A stretch of 42,056 nucleotides of DNA. Source: Micrococcales bacterium. GTDB lineage: Bacteria; Actinomycetota; Actinomycetes; S36-B12; CAIYMF01. A model generated the notes under the pieces. That model was given only the letters and a program-made list of their open reading frames with translations. It was not told the DNA's origin and made no database searches. Of the stretch, positions 7,747 through 14,150 are shown in pieces. Location of the stretch: assembly GCA_024641605.1 (NCBI GenBank), contig JAHECT010000004.1, forward strand, positions 1-42,056, read 5' to 3'. Within the stretch, counting starts at the first letter, position 1; each line of letters starts with the position of its first letter. A program made the translations under genes and the position numbers.

Positions 7747-8271
7747 ATGACCGAGACCACCTTCGTCCCCAAGTTCGACGACGACGAAGACACCGGCCGC
7801 AAGCTCGCGATCATCTGCTCCAAGGGCAACCTGGACATGGCCTACCCCGGGCTCATCCTCGCCAACGCGGCGTTGGGCGAAGGGGTGGAGACGCACCTGT
7901 TCTTCACCTTCTGGGGCTTCGACATGATCATCAAGGAGCGGATGGACGACCTGAAGTTCAGCCCGAGCGGCAACACGGCGATGCACCTGCCGGTCGGGGA
8001 CTGGCGCATCCCCCAGGCGCTGGCGCCCATGCCCGGCATGCAGCCGATGGCCACCCACATGCTGAAGAAGCAGATCGCGGACCTCGGCGTCCCCGAGGTG
8101 CCCGAGTTCCTCGAGATCATCAAGGCGTCGGGCGGCAAGCTGTGGGCCTGCCGGATGAGCGCGGACATGAACCACGTGACGATGGACGACCTCTACGAGG
8201 GCGTCGACGCCATCATCAACGCGGCCGACTTCATCGAGATGACCGACGGCGCCCAGATGCTGTTCATCTGA
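7747..8271 (+). CDS. DsrE2-like sulfur transferase (DsrE/F/DrsH family)
   Basis: This 174-aa protein matches the DsrE2 group: IICSKGNLDMAYPGLILANA with Cys24, HLFFTFWGFDMI, and GKLWACRMSADMN with Cys135. DsrE-family proteins accept and pass persulfide sulfur, often between rhodanese, TusA and DsrC-like carriers. The hydrophobic segment around 50-62 is typical of DsrE2 proteins and may touch the membrane. The start is ATG 7747 with AAAGGA at 7731-7736. It is the last gene of the sqr operon and is followed directly by a hairpin terminator. Confidence 0.87.
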   Translation: MTETTFVPKFDDDEDTGRKLAIICSKGNLDMAYPGLILANAALGEGVETHLFFTFWGFDMIIKERMDDLKFSPSGNTAMHLPVGDWRIPQALAPMPGMQPMATHMLKKQIADLGVPEVPEFLEIIKASGGKLWACRMSADMNHVTMDDLYEGVDAIINAADFIEMTDGAQMLFI

Positions 8272-8276
8272 GGCTC

Positions 8277-8316
8277 GGAACGACCGGGGGCGGCCAGGGC
8301 CGACCCCGGTCGTTCC
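8277..8316 (+). terminator. Hairpin terminator after the dsrE2-like gene
   Basis: A perfect 13-bp stem (8277-8289 with 8304-8316) begins six bases after the stop codon; the loop contains a further GGCC/GGCC pairing. No U-tract is present. It separates the sqr operon from the rhodanese operon. Confidence 0.78.
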
Positions 8317-8385
8317 ATGTCGCCCGAGACCTGGGCGTGGAGGCCCCCGGACGACGGTGGGGGCACCGGTCACGGACAGCAGGAA

Positions 8386-8403
8386 TATACCCCTGGGGGT
8401 ATA
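8386..8403. promoter_or_regulatory. CsoR/CstR-type operator, site 3, overlapping a -10 box
   Basis: TATACCCC-TG-GGGGTATA is the most perfect of the three dyads, with eight-base arms. The hexamer TATAGT at 8400-8405 is a near-consensus -10 that begins in the right arm, so a bound repressor would block RNA polymerase. GTTGCC follows at 8406. The predicted start of transcription is near 8412. Confidence 0.78.
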
Positions 8404-8445
8404 GTGTTGCCACGGATACGCCGAATCCGAGGAGGACCGCACCGC

Positions 8446-8526
8446 ATGACCCCGCCCGCCACAGCCCCGGCAGCGCGCCTGCTGTCCAGCGGGACCGTCC
8501 TCGACGCTCCCCGGAGGGCCGCATGA
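8446..8526 (+). CDS. Candidate 26-codon leader peptide
   Basis: An ATG at 8446 is preceded by a strong GAGGAGG at 8429-8435 (10-nt spacing). It opens a 26-codon frame that ends TGA at 8524-8526, overlapping the rhodanese ATG as ATGA. The peptide is rich in Ala, Pro and Arg and has no cysteine, so it does not look like a cysteine-attenuation leader. It may serve only for translational coupling, or be incidental, since the rhodanese has its own GGAGGG. I do not recognise it. Confidence 0.4.
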   Translation: MTPPATAPAARLLSSGTVLDAPRRAA

Positions 8527-8864
8527 TCAGGTCGGTGCCCGAGATCGACGTGGCAGGGGCGCGCACGCTCCTGCGCGCCGGCGCGCTCCTCGTCGACGTC
8601 CGCACTCCCGCCGAGTGGGATGCCGGGCATGCGCCCGACGCCGTCCACGTCCCGCTCGAGACGGTCCCCGCCCAGGCGTCGGCGCTGCCGCGCGATCGGG
8701 TCGTCGTCGTCATCTGCCGCTCCGGCCGTCGCTCGCAGGCCGCCGTGGCCGAGCTCGTCGCGCGGGGATTCGACGCCCACAACCTCACCGGAGGGATGCT
8801 CGCCTGGGTCCAGGCCGGCCTCCCCGTCGTCTCAGCCTCCGGCGCCGCGCCGGCTGTCATCTGA
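8523..8864 (+). CDS. Single-domain rhodanese sulfurtransferase
   Basis: This 113-aa cytosolic rhodanese has the domain-start motif LLVDVRTPAEWDAGHAPDAVHVP and the active-site loop CRSGRRS with catalytic Cys65. Such proteins take sulfane sulfur onto the cysteine and pass it to thiols or cyanide. The ATG at 8523 has GGAGGG about 6 nt upstream and overlaps the end of the short leader frame. It is the first recognised gene of the operon behind operator site 3, followed after 9 bases by the lipoprotein rhodanese. The basic CRSGRR loop suits anionic sulfur donors such as thiosulfate or persulfides. Confidence 0.9.
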   Translation: MIRSVPEIDVAGARTLLRAGALLVDVRTPAEWDAGHAPDAVHVPLETVPAQASALPRDRVVVVICRSGRRSQAAVAELVARGFDAHNLTGGMLAWVQAGLPVVSASGAAPAVI

Positions 8865-8873
8865 AGGAGAACC

Positions 8874-9263
8874 GTGAAGAAGACACTGGCCGCCCTCGCC
8901 CTCGCCGGGGCCATCGTCCTGGCCGGGTGCGGCTCGAGCGGCGGTGGGACCACCGTCGACGCCGCCACCTGGATCACCGAGGCATCCCAGCCCGGCGTCA
9001 CCGTCATCGACGTCCGCACCCCGGCGGAGTTCGCCGCGGGGCACGTCGACGGCGCCGTCAACATCGACGTCCAGAGCCCGGCTTTCGCCACTCAGATCGC
9101 CACGCTCGACCAGGCGCAGCCCTACGCCCTCTACTGCCGCAGCGGCAACCGCTCGGCCGCGGCGATGGATCAGATGACCTCCGCCGGCTTCACCGACGTC
9201 ACGAACCTCGACGGTGGGCTGACCGATCTCGCCAACGCCGGGGCACCGGTGGTGCAGTCATGA
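8874..9263 (+). CDS. Rhodanese-domain lipoprotein
   Basis: This 129-aa protein begins with a lipoprotein signal peptide (MKKTLAALALAGAIVLAGC, lipobox LAGC, Cys19), so it should be anchored on the outer face of the membrane. The remainder is one rhodanese domain with VIDVRTPAEFAAGHVDGAVNID and the active loop CRSGNRS (Cys88). It may capture extracytoplasmic sulfane sulfur and hand it inward. Start GTG 8874 has AAGGAGA at 8864-8870. Its stop overlaps the next ATG as ATGA, so the two genes are coupled. Confidence 0.9.
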   Translation: MKKTLAALALAGAIVLAGCGSSGGGTTVDAATWITEASQPGVTVIDVRTPAEFAAGHVDGAVNIDVQSPAFATQIATLDQAQPYALYCRSGNRSAAAMDQMTSAGFTDVTNLDGGLTDLANAGAPVVQS

Positions 9264-10687
9264 CCGATCTCCGCCTGGTGCACCTGGACACGCCGAACCT
9301 CGGCGACCGCAGCTACGTCGTCGGTCGCGACGGCTCGGCCATCGTGGTCGACCCGCAGCGCGACATCGATCGCGTGCTCACGATCCTCGACGAGCACGGC
9401 TGGTCGGTCTCGCACGTCCTCGAGACCCACTTCCACAACGACTACGTCTCCGGCGGCCTCGAGCTGGCCCGTGTCCTCGGTGCCGAGTACGTGGTGCCCT
9501 CCGGCATGCCGGTCGAGTTCACCGCCCACCAGGTGAGCGACGCCGACGTCCTCGAGTCGGACACCGGGCTCGTGCGCGTGCTCCACACCCCGGGGCACAC
9601 CCCGAACCACCTGTCGTACGCGCTGCACGTCGACGGTGAGGACCGCATGATCTTCACCGGCGGTTCGATGCTCTACGGCAGCGTCGGGCGCCCCGACCTC
9701 CTCGGGCCCGAGCTGACCGAGCCGCTCGCCCGGGCGCAGTGGAACACGATGCGACGCATCCGCGATGACGTGACGCCCACCGCGGCGGTCCTGCCCACGC
9801 ACGGGTTCGGCTCGTTCTGCAGCGCGACGGCGACCGTCGGGGACTCCTCGACCGTGGCCGAGCAGGTGGCCACCAACCCCGCGTTCTCCGTGGACGAGAA
9901 CACCTTCGTGCGCGAGATCATCGCCGGGCTGGACGCCTTCCCGGCGTACTACCGGCACATGGGCCCGGCCAACCAGGAGGGTGCCCGGGCCATCGACCTG
10001 TCGCTCCCCCTGCTGGTGACGCCGGCCGAGATCGCCGACCGGATCCGCTCCGGCGAGTGGGTCATCGACCTGCGGAACCGCGCCGAGTACGCCGAGAAGC
10101 ACGTGGCAGGCACGCTGTCGTTCGACGTGCACGGCAACGCCGTCACCTATCTCGGCTGGATGGTCGACTGGGGCACGCCCCTGACGCTGCTGGGCGCGGA
10201 CACCACCGAGGTCGCGATGATGCAGCGCGAGCTCGTGCGCATCGGCATCGACCGCCCTGCCGCCTACGCCGTCGGCTCCCCGGCGGACTGGACGAGTGAC
10301 GCGGCGCCGATCGTGAGCACGCCGCGCACGACCCATGCGGGGCTGGCGGCCGCCCTGGACGCCGACCCCGAGATCCCGGTCCTGGACCTGCGCCGGGTCA
10401 GCGAGACCTCCGAGGGCCACGTCACGGGTGCCCTGCTCGTGCCGCTGCACGAGCTGCGGGCGCGGACGGACGAGGTCGTCGCGTGGGCGCGGGACAAGGC
10501 CGAGCACGGCCCCGTCTGGGTCTACTGCGGGAGCGGCTTCCGCGCCTCCATCGGGGCCTCGTTCCTGCAGGCCGCCGGTGTCGACGTCATCCACGTCGAC
10601 GACGACTTCCCCAACGCGATCACGGCGGGCCTGCCCATCTCCACCGTCGCTCACGGGGAGACCCTGGGCGCTGCGTACGCTGACTGA
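9260..10687 (+). CDS. Persulfide dioxygenase-like MBL / double rhodanese fusion (CstB-like)
   Basis: This 475-aa protein has a metallo-beta-lactamase domain (1-200), an inactive rhodanese-homology domain (about 250-345, no catalytic Cys) and an active C-terminal rhodanese with CGSGFR (Cys423). The same layout is found in staphylococcal CstB, which oxidises persulfides to thiosulfate. In the MBL part, TxHxHxD is present (H57, H59, D61), as are TPGHT with H113 and PTHG with H181. The position of the iron-ligand Asp of ETHE1 (FTGD) is Gly135 (FTGGSMLYGSVGRPDL), and the His after D61 is Tyr62. Either this subfamily uses another ligand or the oxygenase activity differs. It is coupled by ATGA to the lipoprotein gene. 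Confidence 0.88.
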   Translation: MTDLRLVHLDTPNLGDRSYVVGRDGSAIVVDPQRDIDRVLTILDEHGWSVSHVLETHFHNDYVSGGLELARVLGAEYVVPSGMPVEFTAHQVSDADVLESDTGLVRVLHTPGHTPNHLSYALHVDGEDRMIFTGGSMLYGSVGRPDLLGPELTEPLARAQWNTMRRIRDDVTPTAAVLPTHGFGSFCSATATVGDSSTVAEQVATNPAFSVDENTFVREIIAGLDAFPAYYRHMGPANQEGARAIDLSLPLLVTPAEIADRIRSGEWVIDLRNRAEYAEKHVAGTLSFDVHGNAVTYLGWMVDWGTPLTLLGADTTEVAMMQRELVRIGIDRPAAYAVGSPADWTSDAAPIVSTPRTTHAGLAAALDADPEIPVLDLRRVSETSEGHVTGALLVPLHELRARTDEVVAWARDKAEHGPVWVYCGSGFRASIGASFLQAAGVDVIHVDDDFPNAITAGLPISTVAHGETLGAAYAD

Positions 10688-10720
10688 CGTCCGCGCACGC
10701 GCACCGAGAGGACCGGGACC

Positions 10721-11479
10721 CTGATCGTCGCTGAGGCGCTGCTCGTCGGCGCGGTCATCGGTCTCGTCCTCGGACTCGTGGGCGCAGGGGGCGCCATCCT
10801 CGCCGTCCCCGCGTTCCTCTACCTGTTCGGGTTCTCCGCCCTGGAGGCCACCACGGCGTCGCTGGCGGTGGTCGCGGTATCGGCCGCGACCTCCGCCGTC
10901 CCGCGGGTGCGCCTGGGTCAGGTACGCACGAAGGCGGCCCTGCAGTTCTGGGCGTACGGCCTCGTCGGGACCCTCGCCGGCTCGTTGCTCGCGCATGCGG
11001 TCCCCGAGACGGTCCTCATCGCAGGGTTCGCCGCGCTGATGGTCGCCGCGGCCCTCGCCATGTGGCGCAGCGCCTCCGCGGGCGGAGGTCCCGAGACGCA
11101 CGACCACCCATGGTGGGTGCTGCCGTCGGCGGCGCTGGGGGTCGGGGCGCTCACAGGCCTGTTCGGAGTGGGCGGCGGCTTCCTCGTCGTGCCGGCGCTC
11201 GTGCTCGTCTTCGGTCTGCCGTTCGGGGTGGCCGCCGCGACCTCCCTCGTCGTCATCTCGCTCAACAGCGTGACGGCACTGATCTTCAAGTACCCCGTGT
11301 GGGCCGACGTGGACTGGCGCATCACCGCGATCATGACGCTCGCCGGCGTCGTCGTCGGCGTGGCGAGCTCACGTCTCGCCCACCGCGTCCCCCAGGACCG
11401 GCTCAAGCGCGGGTTCGCCGTGCTGCTGATCCTCGTGGCCGTCTGGATGGCCGTGGAGTCCATCGCCCTCACGAGCTGA
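10721..11479 (+). CDS. TauE/SafE-family sulfite exporter, probable CTG start
   Basis: This 252-aa polytopic membrane protein has the two-repeat TauE plan: the first repeat contains GLVLGLVGAGGAILAVPA, the second GALTGLFGVGGGFLVVPAL. Family members export sulfite or related sulfonates. A start at the first standard codon in frame, GTG 10778, would cut off the first membrane segment and half of the glycine motif. Reading back in frame, CTG at 10721 gives an N-terminus LIVAEALLVGAVIGLVLG and has GAGAGG at 10706-10711, 9 nt upstream. I therefore prefer a CTG start. It ends the operon that begins behind operator site 3 and fits removal of sulfite made by the dioxygenase. Confidence 0.87.
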   Translation: MIVAEALLVGAVIGLVLGLVGAGGAILAVPAFLYLFGFSALEATTASLAVVAVSAATSAVPRVRLGQVRTKAALQFWAYGLVGTLAGSLLAHAVPETVLIAGFAALMVAAALAMWRSASAGGGPETHDHPWWVLPSAALGVGALTGLFGVGGGFLVVPALVLVFGLPFGVAAATSLVVISLNSVTALIFKYPVWADVDWRITAIMTLAGVVVGVASSRLAHRVPQDRLKRGFAVLLILVAVWMAVESIALTS

Positions 11480-11605
11480 CTCGGGCGGTCGCGGACTGGC
11501 CGTTCGACATCCAGGCTCCGAGCAGATCGCTTCCGAGGCGGGGGTTGAGCCTCGACTCCCACGCACCACCATCGAGTCGGCGCCGGCGATCGGCCCACAC
11601 AAGGA

Positions 11606-11647
11606 GCGCGACCCCTGGCCCACCCCTCCCGGGGCCAGGGATCGCGC
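11606..11647. terminator. Bidirectional hairpin between tauE and tRNA-Val
   Basis: Positions 11606-11621 pair with 11632-11647 over 16 bp with one mismatch, around a 10-nt loop. It lies downstream of both the plus-strand tauE gene and the minus-strand tRNA-Val gene and could end either transcript. The rest of 11480-11743 holds no gene that I recognise. Confidence 0.6.
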
Positions 11648-11743
11648 GCCCCCGGTGCTACCCCCGAGATCGGTCGACGAAACCGGACGCGGGCGCGGAG
11701 GGGCGACGGGGGCGACCATCCGGTCCGTCGCGTCGCCTCGTCG

Positions 11744-11817
11744 TGGGCGCAGAGGGACTCGAACCCCCGACCACCTGCTTGTAAGGCAGGTGCTCTGACC
11801 AGCTGAGCTATACGCCC
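11744..11817 (-). tRNA. tRNA-Val (anticodon TAC)
   Basis: The minus strand folds as a complete cloverleaf: acceptor GGGCGTA/TGCGCCC with one G-U, anticodon stem CCTGC/GCAGG with loop CTTACAA (anticodon TAC), and T-loop GGTTCGAGTCC. The 3' CCA is not encoded. Confidence 0.95.
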
Positions 11818-11908
11818 GCGGACGGGAGGACCCGCCGCGACCGCGAGGGTACCCCGGCGGTCCCGGCGCGTCCGAACCACGCGGGCGCCGGAGCGGTAGC
11901 CGCTCGTG

Positions 11909-11956
11909 CGACAGCCACGTCGTCGAGGTCTCGGGCCAGCGACGACGTGGCTGTCG
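11909..11956 (-). terminator. Long hairpin downstream of the peroxiredoxin gene
   Basis: A perfect 17-bp stem (11909-11925 with 11940-11956) encloses a 14-nt loop. It lies 64 bases beyond the stop of the minus-strand peroxiredoxin gene and upstream of tRNA-Val, so it most likely ends the peroxiredoxin transcript. Confidence 0.6.
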
Positions 11957-12019
11957 GTCACGATGGTGCGGCGGCCGGGGCGTCCTCGCATCTCGATCTT
12001 GATCGGGCGAGGCCGGACC

Positions 12020-12478
12020 TCAGAGCGCCGCGAGCGCGGCGGTGTAGTCGGTGACCGAGCGGGCGTCGCCGGGCCCGTTCACGACGCTCCAGCGCACCAC
12101 GCCCTCCCGATCGACCACGAAGGTGGCTCGGGTGGCGACGCCGGTGGTGTCCAGGAAGACGCCGTAGCTCTGCGCCACGGCTCCGTGGGGCCAGTGGTCG
12201 CTGAGGAGCTGGTGGGTGTAGCCCTGCGCCTCCGCGAACGCCTTGTGCGTGGCACTGGTGTCGCAGGAGACCGAGAGCACCACCGAGCCGTCGTCCTCGA
12301 CGATCGTCGGCTCGTCCCGCACGGCGCACAACTCGGCGGTGCAGATGCCCGTGAACGACTTCGGGAAGAACATGAGCACCACGTTCCTGTCCCCGCGGTA
12401 CGACGAGAGCCGCACCTTCTCACCGTGCTGGTTGGTGAGCTCGAAGTCCGGGGCCTCCTGGCCGACCTCGATCGCCAT
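12020..12478 (-). CDS. ahpE: AhpE-type peroxiredoxin
   Basis: The 152-aa protein has the peroxiredoxin signature FFPKSFTGICTAEL with peroxidatic Cys46. Length and position between Nif3-side genes and the DUF3052-aceE block match AhpE (Rv2238c) of M. tuberculosis, a one-cysteine-type enzyme that reduces peroxides and peroxynitrite. Additional cysteines at 51 and 72 are present, so resolution by an internal cysteine is possible. The start ATG 12478 leaves 57 bases to the divergent gene on the other strand. The same function as Rv2238c is inferred from similarity and context. Confidence 0.88.
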   Translation of the reverse strand: MAIEVGQEAPDFELTNQHGEKVRLSSYRGDRNVVLMFFPKSFTGICTAELCAVRDEPTIVEDDGSVVLSVSCDTSATHKAFAEAQGYTHQLLSDHWPHGAVAQSYGVFLDTTGVATRATFVVDREGVVRWSVVNGPGDARSVTDYTAALAAL

Positions 12479-12535
12479 GAACGCATCCTCTCCCGCAACG
12501 TGCCGAACGGACCTCCCGCACGGCAGGATGCGATC

Positions 12536-13456
12536 GTGGCACAGCTTCCGGCAGCCCTCATCCCGAGCCCCGGCGGGCGCGGGATGGCCACCGACGCGCC
12601 CGGTCGGCTGGCCTCCTCGATCGCGCAGTCCTGGGCTCTCTTCGCCGCGCTCGTGGACGACCTCGACCTTGATGCGCCCACCCGGGCCAAGGGACTGACG
12701 GCGCGCGAGATCGTCATCCCCCTCGGCGCCTGGCCGGCTAACCGGCCGCTGGCCCAGCTGCTCGACGAGGCGCGCCGGGGCGTCGTCGGGGACCACGACC
12801 AGTCGGCGCTCGTCGAGGCGGTCCGCGCGCGGTACTCCGACGCCCCGGACCACGACGTGCGCGAGGCGGTCCGCCGCCAGGGCGAGGAGATGGAGTCGTT
12901 CCTCTACGGCGCCGCCGTCGACGAGCTCGGTGCGCTGCCCGTGGCCTCGATGCTGGGCACCCTCCCGGTCGTGACCTTCCTCCACGCCGCGACCTACCCG
13001 CTCGCGACCGCGTCCCTGGACCTCGAGTCGGCAGGTGCGCACGCCCCGGACGCCCTCCTCGACAACGGGCTCGTCGGGCTCACGGACATCATCGGCGCAC
13101 TCGCCGCGCGTCAGCGGCTCACGGCGTCGGTCAGCGCCGTCACCCCGACCGTCACCGTCGGCACCGGGGCAGCCGACGGAGCCTGGGCCACGAGGCTTCT
13201 CGACGACCCGGAGGCGGACGTGGGCCCCGGTGTCCGGGGAAGCGCCCGTCTGCTGCTGGAGGTCACGGCGGGACGGGCGGACGTGCCCGGCGCCTACCGC
13301 CGGGGAGAGCTCGGGGTCGAGGACCTCGGCGGGCTGCTCGCCCTCGCGCCGATCGTGGAGCAGGTCCCCGGCATCCCCGGGCGGGCCGCTCTGCTCACGG
13401 CGATCCGCGCCTCGCAGGCGCTCGGCTCGGTGTTCCGACTGTTCGGTCGGCGCTGA
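12536..13456 (+). CDS. Conserved hypothetical protein
   Basis: I do not recognise this 306-aa protein with confidence. The N-terminal third (SWALFAALVDDLDLDAPTRAKGLTAREI) looks weakly like the helical N-terminus of DinB/mycothiol-dependent maleylpyruvate isomerase proteins, but the typical metal histidines are not evident. The rest is alanine-rich, helical and without transmembrane segments. The start was set at GTG 12536 with AGGA at 12524-12527; ATG 12584 is an alternative. It is divergent from ahpE and convergent with the DUF3052 gene. Confidence 0.65.
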   Translation: MAQLPAALIPSPGGRGMATDAPGRLASSIAQSWALFAALVDDLDLDAPTRAKGLTAREIVIPLGAWPANRPLAQLLDEARRGVVGDHDQSALVEAVRARYSDAPDHDVREAVRRQGEEMESFLYGAAVDELGALPVASMLGTLPVVTFLHAATYPLATASLDLESAGAHAPDALLDNGLVGLTDIIGALAARQRLTASVSAVTPTVTVGTGAADGAWATRLLDDPEADVGPGVRGSARLLLEVTAGRADVPGAYRRGELGVEDLGGLLALAPIVEQVPGIPGRAALLTAIRASQALGSVFRLFGRR

Positions 13457-13477
13457 GGGCGCCGGAAGCCTGGGCGG

Positions 13478-13909
13478 TCAGCGACGCGACACGCGGGGGG
13501 CGACCAGGCGCGTGCCCTGCCAGTCGCTCGCTGCCGAGATCGTGGAGGTGGCCTGCAGGCCCGCGGTGGGCGCCGCGTCCGAGATGTCGGAGGACTCGAC
13601 GTGCCCGTCGCGTCCCGGCTTGGGCGTGAGCAGCCACACGACACCCTGGTCGGTGAGGATCGCGATCGCGTCGACGAGCGCATCCACGAGGTCCCCGTCG
13701 TCGTCGCGCCACCACAGCAGCGTCACGTCGACGACGTCGTCGTAGTCCTCGTCGACGAGTGCGGAGCCCGAGACCGCCACCACTCCGGCGCGCAGCGCCT
13801 CGTCGCAGTCCTGGTCGTACCCGATCTCCTGCACCACCTGCCCGGACGCGATCCCGAGCTTGGCCGCCAGGCTGCGCTGGACCTCCGCGCCGTCCGCGGT
13901 CGCGGTCAC
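13478..13909 (-). CDS. DUF3052 family protein
   Basis: This 143-aa acidic protein matches the DUF3052 family, represented by Rv2239c beside aceE in M. tuberculosis. Conserved features include SLAAKLGIASGQVVQEIGYDQDCDE and DVTLLWWRDDDGDLVDALVDAI. The role is unknown; it has no membrane segment and no visible catalytic motif. The start is GTG 13909 with an excellent GGAGGAA about 7 nt upstream on the minus strand. It is divergent from aceE across about 240 bases, and that conserved pairing hints at a link with central carbon metabolism. Confidence 0.88.
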   Translation of the reverse strand: MTATADGAEVQRSLAAKLGIASGQVVQEIGYDQDCDEALRAGVVAVSGSALVDEDYDDVVDVTLLWWRDDDGDLVDALVDAIAILTDQGVVWLLTPKPGRDGHVESSDISDAAPTAGLQATSTISAASDWQGTRLVAPRVSRR

Positions 13910-14150
13910 GACGATTCCTCCGTTCCGTCCCGGGCCGAGGCCCGCCTCCCCCCATCGGGGCTCCGGGGTAGTCCATCGGACCGCGCACGCTCCACGCAAG
14001 CACTCACGGCGATCGGCTCGCACGAGTCGCGGCCCGCTCCGGATGTTGTGACCGGCGGGTAACCGGCAGGATGGGGCGTGCCGGGTCCGCCGCGCGACCC
14101 GCGGCCCCCGGCACCGCGCCTCCCTGCGACCCGAGGAGATGGACCAACCC

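Noticed and set aside
5598-7838. A 746-codon minus-strand open frame across the SQR operon
   Set aside because: It lies opposite well-supported genes with strong motifs and RBS. Long antisense frames are expected at this GC content, and the product has no family features.
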